From Clostridiales bacterium UBA6468 (GTDB taxonomy: Bacteria; Bacillota; Clostridia; Oscillospirales; Oscillospiraceae): a stretch of 18,837 bases of DNA. Made by a program: the position numbers and the translations under genes. The notes under the pieces were generated by a model. That model was not told the DNA's origin, did not search any database, and saw nothing but the letters and a program-made list of their open reading frames with translations. The stretch spans positions 1-18,837 of the forward strand of contig DJNI01000078.1 of NCBI GenBank assembly GCA_002436765.1. Direction: 5' to 3'. This document shows, one piece after another, positions 1 through 7,400 of this stretch (positions are counted from its first letter, which is position 1; each line of letters opens with the position of its first letter).

Positions 1-13
1 GGGCGCCTTGGGG

Positions 14-859
14 TCAGCTGAAGCGTTCGGCGTAGCCGCAGCGGCGGCAGAGGGGGGCGGCGCGAGTGCCGGTCTTGAAGCCTTCGCGGATCGCGCGGGC
101 CAAGGGAGCGGCAAGGATCTCCGGCAGGTCCTGGCGAAGCAGGTTCCCCAGCGCGAGCGTTCCCTCGTGGTCCAGACAGCACGGCACGACGGTGCCGTCC
201 GACAGGACCGCCAGCTGGTCGGAAAGCGCCCGGCAGCGGCCCAAGGCGCCCCGGTCGGCCGCCTGCGCGTCCGGCCAGTCGAACCGCTCGCCGAAGCTCA
301 CGAACACGCCCTTTGCCAGCCGCCAGCCCCAGGTATTCTGCTGCCACGGCTCAGGAAAGGCTGCGTGCAGATGCGCAAGGATCTCATCGTTGCGGTCATG
401 CAAGCCCTTCGTCTGCGCGCCGTCCAGATTCCAGAGGCGAAAGTCCGTCAATACGCCCGCCGCCATCGCCGCGCGGGCAAAGTCCGTGCAGCCCGTCAGA
501 TACGCCCGGAAGTCCCCCGCCTCGTTCGCCTCGAAGCTGTGCAGGCTCACCGAGACCTTGCGCAGGGCCGGCGCGGCGAGCAGGACCGGCTGCCGCGCGG
601 GCAGGAGCGTGCCGTTCGTCGTGAGCGTCACGCGGAAATCCAGCGCGCGGCAGATCTCCAGCAGCTCCGGCAGCTGCGGGTGCAGCAGCGGCTCGCCCAT
701 CACATGCAGATAGAGATACTGCCCATAGGGCCGGAGCTTTGCGGCAAGGGTCCGGAAGGTCTCCGGCGTCACAAAGGCCGCGGGCCGCGCCGTCCCGGGA
801 CAGAAGCTGCAGGCGCGGTTGCAGCAGGTCGTGATCTCAAGATACAGCCGTGAAAACAT
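14..859 (-). CDS. Radical SAM protein with SPASM-like C-terminus
   Basis: 281 aa, complete. The canonical radical SAM CxxxCxxC cluster motif is at the extreme N-terminus (C13, C17, C20) in the context TTCCNRACSFCPG. It is followed by a GGE-like MGEP at 54-57 and a TNGT segment at 81-84, both usual in the SAM-binding half-barrel. Further cysteines (C209, C227, C228, C271, C274) form a SPASM-like auxiliary cluster region in the last third. The family makes a 5'-deoxyadenosyl radical from S-adenosylmethionine; many SPASM members modify peptides or act as sulfatase maturases. No precursor peptide or sulfatase gene is visible beside it, so the substrate is unknown. The start is supported by AAGGCGG about 7 bases upstream. 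It is divergent from the SprT-like gene. The family call is firm and the function is open. Confidence 0.9.
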   Translation of the reverse strand: MFSRLYLEITTCCNRACSFCPGTARPAAFVTPETFRTLAAKLRPYGQYLYLHVMGEPLLHPQLPELLEICRALDFRVTLTTNGTLLPARQPVLLAAPALRKVSVSLHSFEANEAGDFRAYLTGCTDFARAAMAAGVLTDFRLWNLDGAQTKGLHDRNDEILAHLHAAFPEPWQQNTWGWRLAKGVFVSFGERFDWPDAQAADRGALGRCRALSDQLAVLSDGTVVPCCLDHEGTLALGNLLRQDLPEILAAPLARAIREGFKTGTRAAPLCRRCGYAERFS

Positions 860-889
860 CGCATATCCGCCTTTTTCGTTTCTTCTCTC

Positions 890-918
890 AGTATAACGGC
901 TCCGGCCGGAAAAGGAAA
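890..918 (-). promoter_or_regulatory. Possible promoter of the radical SAM gene
   Basis: On the minus strand a TATACT -10 (890-895) lies about 30 bases from the start codon. The -35 position at 17-base spacing reads TTTCCT, which is poor. Plausible only because the intergenic region is short and divergent. Confidence 0.3.
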
Positions 919-920
919 GA

Positions 921-949
921 TGGAATTCTGTCGTGCCATGTGGTATGAT
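921..949 (+). promoter_or_regulatory. Possible extended -10 promoter of the SprT-like gene
   Basis: TATGAT at 944-949 is preceded by TGG, giving an extended -10 (TGn). The -35 position (921-926, TGGAAT) is weak. It lies 23 bases before the start codon, which leaves room for the GAGGG ribosome binding site. Confidence 0.4.
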
Positions 950-972
950 AGATGCAGAAATGAGGGATATCC

Positions 973-1509
973 ATGTGGACGCTGGAGCAGGTCCGCGCGG
1001 AGTACCGCCGGCTCGACCGGCTGCTCGGGATCGACACGAGCGGCATCCCGGTCCGTTTTTCCAAACGTATGACCCGGCAGTACGGCGTGTGTACCTTTTT
1101 GAAAAACAGGCCGCAGGAGATCCGCCTGGCGGACTTTCTGCGGCAGGAGGACGCCGTCTTCTGGGACACGGCGCGGCATGAATACGCGCACGCGGCCGCG
1201 GCGCTGCTCACCGGCAAACGGCACGGACACGACGATGTCTGGCGGGCCGTCTGCCGCCGGATTGGCTGCCCGGAGGACCGGCTGGCCCCGCAGTGTGCGG
1301 CGGCCGAGGAAAACCGGAAGCGCATCGCCGCGGCACGCGGCGTGTATGTGGTGACGTGCCTCGGCTGCGGCGCGGAATCCAGATACCTGCGGCGCGGCAA
1401 AGTGGTGCAGGCGCTGGAGGAAAAACGGGGCCAGATCCGGTGCCGCCGGTGCGGCAGGAAGAAATTCCGGCTGGAAAAGCGATATGAACAGGAGGAGCAC
1501 GAACAATGA
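973..1509 (+). CDS. SprT-like zinc metalloprotein with C-terminal zinc ribbon
   Basis: 178 aa. A zincin HExxH motif is visible as HEYAH at 69-73, with further histidines at H84 and H86 that could give the third ligand. The C-terminal third holds two CxxC-type knuckles (C129/C132 and C157/C160), the usual SprT-family zinc ribbon. Eukaryotic SprT relatives (Spartan) cleave DNA-protein crosslinks. For bacterial SprT-like proteins the activity is mostly undefined, so a DNA-protein-crosslink role is inference. The start follows GAGGGATATCC. The stop overlaps the start of the next gene in an ATGA arrangement, so the two are translationally coupled. No signal peptide is seen, so it is probably cytoplasmic. 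Confidence 0.85.
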   Translation: MWTLEQVRAEYRRLDRLLGIDTSGIPVRFSKRMTRQYGVCTFLKNRPQEIRLADFLRQEDAVFWDTARHEYAHAAAALLTGKRHGHDDVWRAVCRRIGCPEDRLAPQCAAAEENRKRIAAARGVYVVTCLGCGAESRYLRRGKVVQALEEKRGQIRCRRCGRKKFRLEKRYEQEEHEQ

Positions 1510-1955
1510 CACGAGCAGAACGGGCAAGAGAACTGTTTTTTGAGGGCTGCAACTGCGCGCAGGCGGTTTTTCTGGCCTTTGCAGAGGACCGGATGGACCG
1601 GGCCACCGCGCTGAAGATCGCCTCCGGCTACGGCGGCGGCATGGCGGGGATGCGCAGCGTCTGCGGCGCGGTGAACGGGATGTTCATGGCCTACGGCCTG
1701 CTCCGCGGCTCCGCCGACCCGAATGACCGCGCGGCCAAGACCGCCGCCTATCAGACGCTCCGGCAGCTCGCCGGGGAATTTGAGGCGCAGAACGGCTCGC
1801 TGCTCTGCCGCCAGCTGCTCGGCCTCGACCCCGACTTCAAGCCCCAGCCGCCCGAGCCGCGCACGGAGGGCTACTACAAAAAACGCCCCTGCCCGGAGAT
1901 GGTCTTCTGCGCGGCATCGGTCCTCGAAACCTATCTGGAGCAGAACCCGGAATGA
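1506..1955 (+). CDS. C_GCAxxG_C_C family redox-type protein
   Basis: 149 aa. The N-terminus FFEGCNCAQAVF (C15, C17), the glycine-rich GYGGGMAG stretch (41-48) and the following C53 match the C_GCAxxG_C_C family, named for its conserved cysteines. Later cysteines occur at C101, C129 and C135. Family members are proposed to be redox-active or metal-binding, but no reaction is established. AGGAGG inside the end of the preceding gene serves as ribosome binding site, and the ATGA overlap couples it to the SprT-like gene. It ends just before a strong terminator shared with the convergent methyltransferase gene. No membrane segment or signal peptide was seen. Confidence 0.88.
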   Translation: MTRAERARELFFEGCNCAQAVFLAFAEDRMDRATALKIASGYGGGMAGMRSVCGAVNGMFMAYGLLRGSADPNDRAAKTAAYQTLRQLAGEFEAQNGSLLCRQLLGLDPDFKPQPPEPRTEGYYKKRPCPEMVFCAASVLETYLEQNPE

Positions 1956-1962
1956 TAAAACA

Positions 1963-1999
1963 AGCCGCCCGGCCTAGCCGGGCGGCTTTCTTTTTCTTT
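1963..1999. terminator. Bidirectional rho-independent terminator
   Basis: A perfect 11-bp GC-rich stem (1963-1973 with 1977-1987, AGCCGCCCGGC) has a 3-base CTA loop. On the plus strand it is followed by a T-rich tract (1988-1999). On the minus strand it is followed by TGTTTTATC. It sits between convergent genes and its T-tract touches the methyltransferase stop codon. Confidence 0.92.
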
Positions 2000-2753
2000 A
2001 CGCCTTCCGGGCAAGCGTGGCCCAGTAGGTGGGGATGTTGTGCGCGTGCAGATTGCCGTAGCCGTTGGTGTCCTCGTAAAGGTCGAGCAGCTGCAGCCCG
2101 GCTTTGAGCTGGCCGGTCAGCTGTTCGTGCGCGGTGTGGGAGAACTGGATGCCGCTGTCATCCTTCTGCAGCTGGCGCATCTGGTCCTCATCCTCGAGGG
2201 GGTTGAAGGGCAGGGTGTTGATGATCTTCGTCTCGTCCTCGTCGAACGCGTAGTTGAAGCCGTTGTCCAGCCCCGCCAGCAGCCGCCCGCCAGGCTTCAG
2301 GATCCGCGCGCATTCGCGCCAGATCGGCAGCACCGCGTAGACATAGCAGTTGGAGACGGGATGGAAGATGAGATCGAAGCTGTTGTCGTCAAACGGCAGT
2401 CGCTTGGTCATATCCGCACGGACGATCGTGATGTCATAGCCCTCCCGCTGCGCGACCATGCGTTCCGACTCCAGCTGCTTTTCCGAGTAGTCGAGCACGG
2501 TGCATTTGGCGCCCAGCGCGGCAAAGATGGGCATCTGCTGCCCACCGCCGGCGGCCAGTCCCAGCACGCGCCTGCCCTTCAGATCCTCGAACCAGTCGTG
2601 CGGGACGAACTTCACCGGCGTGAGCTTCACGTCCCACTGCCCGTTCTTCGCGGCGGCATAGACCTCGCGGGAGATGGGCTTGCCCCATTCCCAGCCGTCG
2701 TCCACCCAGCGGTCGATGGTCTTACTATTGATATCCTGATAGGAAATTTCCAT
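1998..2753 (-). CDS. Class I SAM-dependent methyltransferase
   Basis: 251 aa. A Rossmann-type methyltransferase core is visible: motif I RRVLGLAAGGGQQ (61-73), an acidic strand end LDYS (87-90) for ribose binding, RADM (112-115), and motif IV-like FDLIFHPVS (126-134) followed by ILKPGGRLLAG. This is the Methyltransf_11-like fold, and the substrate cannot be read from the sequence. It lies 23 bases downstream of the ABC-F part of the preceding ORF on the same strand, with AAGGAG six bases before its start, so the two were probably co-transcribed. Some ABC-F genes neighbour rRNA methylases, but nothing here shows an RNA substrate. The gene ends at the bidirectional terminator. Confidence 0.9.
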   Translation of the reverse strand: MEISYQDINSKTIDRWVDDGWEWGKPISREVYAAAKNGQWDVKLTPVKFVPHDWFEDLKGRRVLGLAAGGGQQMPIFAALGAKCTVLDYSEKQLESERMVAQREGYDITIVRADMTKRLPFDDNSFDLIFHPVSNCYVYAVLPIWRECARILKPGGRLLAGLDNGFNYAFDEDETKIINTLPFNPLEDEDQMRQLQKDDSGIQFSHTAHEQLTGQLKAGLQLLDLYEDTNGYGNLHAHNIPTYWATLARKA

Positions 2754-2776
2754 AAAGGCTCCTTTCCGGAACGGTC

Positions 2777-4387
2777 TCAGCTGCCTTCCTTCGCCAGCTT
2801 CCAGGCGACATAGTCGTCGTAGGAGCTCAGGCGGTCGATGATGGTGCCGTCGGGCTGGAACTCGATGACGCGGTTGCAGGTGGTCTGCAGCAGCTCATGG
2901 TCGTGCGAGGCGAGCAGGATATTGCCCGGGAAGGCGCACAGGCCCTTATTGACGGCCTGGATGGCCTCCATGTCCAGATGGTTCGTCGGCTGGTCGAGCA
3001 GCAGCACGTTCGCGCCCGAGAGCATCATGCGGGAGAGCATGCACCGCACCTTCTCGCCGCCGGACAGGACGTTCACGGGCTTGAAGACCTCTTCGCCCGA
3101 GAACAGCATCCGGCCGAGGAAGCCGCGCAGATACACGTCGTCCTTCTTGCTCGAGAACTGGCGGATCCAGTCGACGAGCGAGTCGGTGCAGCCCTCGAAA
3201 TACTCCGTATTGTCCTTCGGCAGATAGCTGGTCGTGACGGTCTGGCCCCATTTGACGCTGCCCTCGTCCGGCTCGAGCTCGCCCATGAGGATCTTGAAAA
3301 GCGTCGTCTGCGCCAGCTCGTTTTCGCCGACGAAGGCAATCTTGTCGTTTTTGTTCACGATGAACGAGACCTTGTCGAGCAGCTTCACGCCGTCGATGGT
3401 CTTCGACACATCGGTCACGAACAGAATGTCCTTGCCGACCTCGCGCTCGCGCTCAAAGCCCACGAACGGATACCGGCGGGAGGAGGCCGGCATCTCTTCG
3501 ACGCTCATCTTATCGAGTAACCGGCGGCGGGAGGTCGCCTGCTTGCTCTTGGCCTTGTTCGCGGCGAAGCGGGCGATGAAGGTCTGCAGCTCGGCGATCT
3601 TCTCCTCCGCGCGCTTGTTCTTGTTGCGGATGAGCTGCTGGATGAGCTGGGAGGATTCGTACCAGAAGTCGTAGTTGCCGACGTACATCTTGATCTTGCC
3701 GTAGTCGATATCGACGATGTGCGTGCAGACGGTATTGAGGAAGTGGCGGTCATGGCTGACGACGATGACGAGGCCGGTGTCCTCATAGTCGAGGATGAAG
3801 TCCTCAAGCCAGTTGATGGCCTCGATGTCGAGGTTGTTGGTTGGCTCGTCGAGCATGACGATGTCGGGCTTGCCGAACAGCGCCTGCGCGAGCAGCACCT
3901 TGACCTTCAGCCGCGGGTCGGTATTGCCCATGAGGTCATAGTGGAGCTCGACCGGGATGCCGAGACCCTGCAGCAGCTTCGACGCGTCGGATTCCGCCTC
4001 CCAGCCGTCCATGTCGGCAAACTCAGCCTCCAGCTCGCTCGCGCGCATGCCGTCCTCCTCGGAAAAGTCGGGCTTTTCGTAGAGCGCATCCTTCTCCTTC
4101 ATCACGTCGTACAGATGCTGGTTGCCCATGATGACGGTGTCGAGAATGGTATAGGCGTCGTACTGGTTCTGGTCCTGCTTCAGAACGGACATCCGCGCGC
4201 CGGGCTTGATGGAGATCTGGCCGGACGTCGCCTCGAGCTCGCCGGACAGGATCTTCAGAAACGTCGACTTGCCCGCGCCGTTGGCGCCGATCAGCGCCAC
4301 GATCTCACCCTCGCCGACCTCAAAGGACACGCCCTTCACCGCGTGAATCGCGCCGTAATACACGTGCATGTCTTCAATTTTCAGCAT
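2777..4387 (-). CDS. Hybrid ORF: LivF N-terminus fused in frame to an ABC-F (YbiT-type) ATPase
   Basis: 536 aa from the start at 4387, chosen because GAGGAGGGG lies just upstream and the start overlaps livG by 14 bases, the normal livG-livF arrangement. Residues 1-42 read as LivF (MLKIEDMHVYYGAIHAVKG... to Walker A GANGAGKST at 34-42). From FLKILSGELEATSG onward the protein is a YbiT-type ABC-F protein. That part has a first nucleotide-binding domain with LDEPTNNLD, a charged linker near AANKAKSKQATSRRR, and a second domain with LSGGEKV. The second domain departs from consensus: its P-loop reads GENELAQTT (Gln in place of Lys) and its Walker B reads LLLDQPTNHLD (Gln in place of the catalytic Glu). 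Length fits ABC-F (about 520-540 aa), not LivF (about 235 aa). ABC-F proteins act on the ribosome; LivF powers import. The missing pieces are about 190 residues of LivF and the first 40 or so of the ABC-F. Confidence 0.85.
   Translation of the reverse strand: MLKIEDMHVYYGAIHAVKGVSFEVGEGEIVALIGANGAGKSTFLKILSGELEATSGQISIKPGARMSVLKQDQNQYDAYTILDTVIMGNQHLYDVMKEKDALYEKPDFSEEDGMRASELEAEFADMDGWEAESDASKLLQGLGIPVELHYDLMGNTDPRLKVKVLLAQALFGKPDIVMLDEPTNNLDIEAINWLEDFILDYEDTGLVIVVSHDRHFLNTVCTHIVDIDYGKIKMYVGNYDFWYESSQLIQQLIRNKNKRAEEKIAELQTFIARFAANKAKSKQATSRRRLLDKMSVEEMPASSRRYPFVGFEREREVGKDILFVTDVSKTIDGVKLLDKVSFIVNKNDKIAFVGENELAQTTLFKILMGELEPDEGSVKWGQTVTTSYLPKDNTEYFEGCTDSLVDWIRQFSSKKDDVYLRGFLGRMLFSGEEVFKPVNVLSGGEKVRCMLSRMMLSGANVLLLDQPTNHLDMEAIQAVNKGLCAFPGNILLASHDHELLQTTCNRVIEFQPDGTIIDRLSSYDDYVAWKLAKEGS
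4262..4294 (-). other. Junction of livF with ABC-F sequence at Walker A
   Basis: These 33 bases encode LIGANGAGKST, a stretch both LivF and ABC-F proteins can carry. Upstream, reading on the minus strand, everything belongs to a liv operon. Downstream, everything belongs to an ABC-F gene plus methyltransferase. The switch is in frame and at the homologous point of both families, as expected for homology-driven recombination or for an assembler crossing a short shared k-mer. Confidence 0.75.
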
Positions 4388-5231
4388 CTGCTTTCCCCTC
4401 CTCTTTGCCAAGGTAAGCCTCGATGACCGCAGGATTCGCCTGAATCTCCTCGGGCGTACCCTTGGCAATGATCCGGCCGTAATTCACCACGGCGATGGCC
4501 TCGCACACGTTCATAACCAGATTCATGTCGTGTTCGATCAGGAAAATGGCCACGCGGAAGGTGTCCCGGATCCGCCGTATCTGATGCATCAGCTCGGCGG
4601 TCTCGCTGGGGTTCATACCGGCGGCAGGCTCGTCCAGCAGGATCACCGAGGGGTTGGTCGCCAGCGCCCGGACGATCTCCAGCCGGCGCTGGACGCCGTA
4701 GGGCAGGCTTCCCGCCTTTTCGTTGGCATGTTCCGCAAGCCCCATGAAATCCAGCAGCTCCATGGCCTTCTCATTGGCGCGCTTCTCGGCCTTGAAGTAG
4801 CCGGGCAGATGCAGCACGCTGGAGAAGAAGGAACACTTCATGGAATTGTGCAGGCCGACCTTCACGTTGTCCAGAACGGTCATATCCGAAAACAGGCGGA
4901 TGTTCTGGAACGTCCGGGCGATGCCCAGCTTGTTGACCTTGTATACCGGCATTCCCTTGATGTCGATGCCGTTGACCAGCACGGAGCCGCGGGTGGGCTG
5001 ATAAACGCCGGTGAGCAGATTGAAAATGGTGGTCTTGCCAGCGCCGTTGGGACCGATCAGGCCGGAGATCTCGGTGGGACCGATGGTAATGTTGAAGCTG
5101 TCCACCGCCGTCAGGCCGCCGAAGTCGATGCCCAGATTCCGCACATCCAGAACGGGCTGCTTGCCCTGATCCTGTTCGCGGACGAAGGTCATGGTGGGAA
5201 CCTTCAGAATTTTTTTGGAATACTCATTCAT
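4374..5231 (-). CDS. livG: Branched-chain amino acid ABC transporter ATP-binding protein LivG
   Basis: 285 aa. ATPase subunit that, with LivF, energises the LivHM permease. Walker A is GLIGPNGAGKTT and the Q-loop region is ARTFQNIRLF. The signature is atypical (SLPYGVQRRLEIVRALA, where LivG usually has SYGxQRRLE). Walker B is VILLDEPAAGMNP and the H-loop is IEHDM. The long insert with HLPGYFKAEKRA is usual for LivG. The start at 5231 is preferred over an upstream ATG at 5261 because AGGAGG lies 9 bases before it. It overlaps livM by 8 bases and the livF-type start by 14, so the operon is translationally coupled. Its normal partner LivF is not intact in this window. Confidence 0.95.
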   Translation of the reverse strand: MNEYSKKILKVPTMTFVREQDQGKQPVLDVRNLGIDFGGLTAVDSFNITIGPTEISGLIGPNGAGKTTIFNLLTGVYQPTRGSVLVNGIDIKGMPVYKVNKLGIARTFQNIRLFSDMTVLDNVKVGLHNSMKCSFFSSVLHLPGYFKAEKRANEKAMELLDFMGLAEHANEKAGSLPYGVQRRLEIVRALATNPSVILLDEPAAGMNPSETAELMHQIRRIRDTFRVAIFLIEHDMNLVMNVCEAIAVVNYGRIIAKGTPEEIQANPAVIEAYLGKEEGKADAEN

Positions 5232-6291
5232 TGCTTCCCGCCTCCTTCTTCTTGAATACACCGGTAATTTTGTCGGTGACCACGGACATGGCTTCCTTCA
5301 CCTTGGGAGACCAGGTGAAGAGCATCACCACGATCAGGACCACTGCGTAGAGGATCATCCGGTAATCCTGCAGGCCGCGCATGGCCTCCGGCAGGATGTA
5401 CAGTACCGTGGCAGAGATAATGGAGCCGAGGATGTTGCCCATGCCGCCCAGAACCACAAAGACCAGGATATTGATGGAGGTATTGAAGTTGAACTTGCTT
5501 GCCGTAATGGAGCCGTAATTCATGGCGTAAAGAGCACCGGCCATGCCGGCCAGAAACGCGGAGACCACGAAAGCCTTCATCCGGAAAGCGGTGACATTGA
5601 TGCCCACGGATTCCGCGGCGATCCGGTTGTCCCGAACGGCCTTGATCGCCCGGCCTTCCCGGGAGTCGATCAGGTTCTGCACAATGAACAGGGTGAACAG
5701 GATCAGCGCAAAGCCCACGGCAAATGTGGACAGCTTGGTAATGCCGGTAGCGCCTCTGGGGCCGGATATGATCATCTGACCGCCTGCCCCCAGGGTCAAG
5801 CCCTCGGAGCCCATGGTGGCGTGAAGTCCGGTATCGTCAATGCCCAGGTAGAGATTTCCGTAGATGTTCTTCATGATCTCACCGAAGGCCAGGGTCACGA
5901 TCGCCAGATAGTCGCCCCGGAGGCGAAGCACCGGGATGCCGATGAGAAACCCGATGGCACCGGCCATCACACCGCCGACCACCATGGCGATCACCAGCCG
6001 CGCTATGCCGTTTGGAACCGCCGCAGAAAGCAGCGCCGTCACGATCACGCCGGTGAACGCGCCGATGCCCATAAAACCGGCGTGACCCAGGCTCAGCTCA
6101 CCGCAGATGCCCACCAGCAGGTTCAGAGAAACTGCCAGCACGATATAGGCGCAGGCAGGCACCAGGAAGCCCTTCACGGTGCTGCTCAGTTTTCCCTGGC
6201 TCATGAGCAGCTGGAGGATCACAAACGCCGCCGTCACCAGAATGTAGGTGGACGCGCCCATGATCTTGTCCTTTGTCAGTCTTTTTTTCAT
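5224..6291 (-). CDS. livM: Branched-chain amino acid ABC transporter permease LivM
   Basis: 355 aa from ATG at 6291; an in-frame GTG at 6300 is the alternative. ATG is favoured because GAGGTG, overlapping the livH stop codon, lies 6 bases upstream of it. Multiple hydrophobic segments run from residue about 15 to 330. The family motifs are present: SLNLLVGICGELSLGHAGFMGIGAF, then LRLRGDYLAIVTLAFGEI, and the cytoplasmic EAA-like loop GRAIKAVRDNRIAAESVGINV that docks on the ATPases. With LivH it forms the membrane channel for Leu/Ile/Val uptake. It begins 10 bases after the livH stop and its stop overlaps livG. Length and motifs are normal. Confidence 0.95.
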   Translation of the reverse strand: MKKRLTKDKIMGASTYILVTAAFVILQLLMSQGKLSSTVKGFLVPACAYIVLAVSLNLLVGICGELSLGHAGFMGIGAFTGVIVTALLSAAVPNGIARLVIAMVVGGVMAGAIGFLIGIPVLRLRGDYLAIVTLAFGEIMKNIYGNLYLGIDDTGLHATMGSEGLTLGAGGQMIISGPRGATGITKLSTFAVGFALILFTLFIVQNLIDSREGRAIKAVRDNRIAAESVGINVTAFRMKAFVVSAFLAGMAGALYAMNYGSITASKFNFNTSINILVFVVLGGMGNILGSIISATVLYILPEAMRGLQDYRMILYAVVLIVVMLFTWSPKVKEAMSVVTDKITGVFKKKEAGSNE

Positions 6292-6301
6292 AACATCCAC
6301 C

Positions 6302-7183
6302 TCATACCTTCTCCTGAACCTGCTTGCCCAGCAGGCCTGCGGGCTTCACCAGCAGGATCACAATCAGAACGGCAAACACGATCGCGTCGCTGAACTGGGG
6401 GCTGAGATAGGCCTTGCTGAAGGTCTCGATAACGCCCAGCAGAATGCCGCCCAGCATAGCGCCGGGAATGGAGCCGATGCCGCCGAACACCGCCGCGGTA
6501 AAGGCGCGGATGCCGGGCATGGAACCGGTGGTGGGCTGCAAGGTCGGAACGGTGGAGCACAGCAGCACACCGGCGACGGCCGCCAGGGCAGAGCCGATGG
6601 CGAAGGTCATGGAAATGGTCTGGTTGACGTTGATGCCCATGAGCTGGGCGGCGTCCCGATCCTCGGAAACGGCACGCATGGCCTTGCCGGTACGGGTCTT
6701 GGTCGTGAACCAGGTCAGACCCAGCATGATAATAACGGAAGCGGCAATGGTATAGATCACCTCGCCGGTGACCACCAGCTGCCCCCCCGCCAAACGCAGG
6801 GGCTGGAAGGTAACGATGCTGGTAAAGTTCTTCGGGCTGGAAGACCAGATCAGCTGCGCCGCGTTTTGCAGGAAGTAGCTGACGCCAATGGCCGTGATCA
6901 GAACCGCCAGGCTGGGCGTTCCCCGCAGCGGTCTGTAGGCAAGTGCCTCAATCAATACACCCAGCAGGGTGCACACCGCCATCGCCGCCAGAATGGACAC
7001 CGCCACCGGCAGCCCTAAGTAGTTGGTGACGCAGAAGGAAATATACGCGCCCACCATGATCACATCGCCATGGGCGAAGTTCAGCATCTTGGCAATGCCG
7101 TAGACCATGGTATAGCCCAGGGCAATGATGGCGTAAACGGAGCCGATGCTGATACCGTTGATCAGGTACTGAATAATTTTCAT
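6302..7183 (-). CDS. livH: Branched-chain amino acid ABC transporter permease LivH
   Basis: 293 aa, the usual LivH length. It has an N-terminal NGISIGSVYAIIALGYTMVYG segment, then LNFAHGDVIMVGAY. The ATPase-contacting loop is GKAMRAVSEDRDAAQLMGINV. The C-terminal FGGIGSIPGAMLGGILLG is typical. About eight hydrophobic segments are visible. It pairs with LivM in the inner membrane. The start is supported by AGAGGGGG about 6 bases upstream. It is separated from livK by 217 bases that hold a MITE-like palindrome, a second inverted repeat and a strong hairpin. That gap is the only long one in the operon and suggests differential expression of livK. Confidence 0.95.
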   Translation of the reverse strand: MKIIQYLINGISIGSVYAIIALGYTMVYGIAKMLNFAHGDVIMVGAYISFCVTNYLGLPVAVSILAAMAVCTLLGVLIEALAYRPLRGTPSLAVLITAIGVSYFLQNAAQLIWSSSPKNFTSIVTFQPLRLAGGQLVVTGEVIYTIAASVIIMLGLTWFTTKTRTGKAMRAVSEDRDAAQLMGINVNQTISMTFAIGSALAAVAGVLLCSTVPTLQPTTGSMPGIRAFTAAVFGGIGSIPGAMLGGILLGVIETFSKAYLSPQFSDAIVFAVLIVILLVKPAGLLGKQVQEKV

Positions 7184-7206
7184 GATTGTCCCCCTCTTTC
7201 TTCTTA

Positions 7207-7269
7207 GGAAGCTCTGGTTAAATCGGAGAAGATCCCCTCACGGCCGCAGACGATTTATTCTGAGTTTCC
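7207..7269. repeat. 63-bp MITE-like palindrome, copy B
   Basis: Imperfect 19-bp terminal inverted repeats: GGAAGCTCTGGTTAAATCG at 7207-7225, and the complement of GGAAACTCAGAATAAATCG at 7251-7269. Read on the minus strand, its first 22 bases match the start of the element at 18699 at about 20 of 22 positions, and the interior also shares CGTCT.CGGC and GGATCTT. It begins 24 bases upstream of the livH start. No clear target-site duplication is seen. Confidence 0.65.
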
Positions 7270-7280
7270 TTTTTTCTCAA

Positions 7281-7325
7281 CAGTCTATGAAAACCTCGCT
7301 GGGTAAACGGGGCTTTCATAGACTG
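7281..7325. repeat. Inverted repeat between livK and livH
   Basis: 15-bp arms at 7281-7295 and 7311-7325 (CAGTCTATGAAAACC against its complement, one mismatch) with a 15-base loop. There is no T-tract on either side in the correct place, so it is not called a terminator. Its ends do not match the MITE-like family. Confidence 0.6.
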
Positions 7326-7337
7326 CTGATGGATAAT

Positions 7338-7383
7338 CCCTCATCAGGGGATGGGGCGCAAGCCGCCCCATCCCCTTTGAGGG
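7338..7383 (-). promoter_or_regulatory. Strong hairpin after livK (stabiliser or partial terminator)
   Basis: A perfect 12-bp core stem (GGGGATGGGGCG, 7347-7358 with 7364-7375) with a 5-base loop, extended by CCCTCA/TGAGGG outer arms with a small bulge. It starts 17 bases after the livK stop. On the minus strand it is followed by ATTATCC rather than a U-tract. This fits an mRNA-stabilising or partial-termination hairpin that raises livK dose over livHMG, as known for binding-protein genes of other ABC importers. The role here is inferred. Confidence 0.65.
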
Positions 7384-7400
7384 AATCTTTTCTCGGACTA

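Noticed and set aside
14..1955. Radical SAM peptide-modification cluster
   Set aside because: The SPASM-like protein suggested one, but there is no short precursor peptide gene, transporter or protease next to it in the window.
4388..4468. N-terminal extension of the hybrid LivF/ABC-F ORF
   Set aside because: Arg-rich sequence overlapping the end of livG. The ATG at 4387 has GAGGAGGGG just upstream and begins as LivF proteins do.
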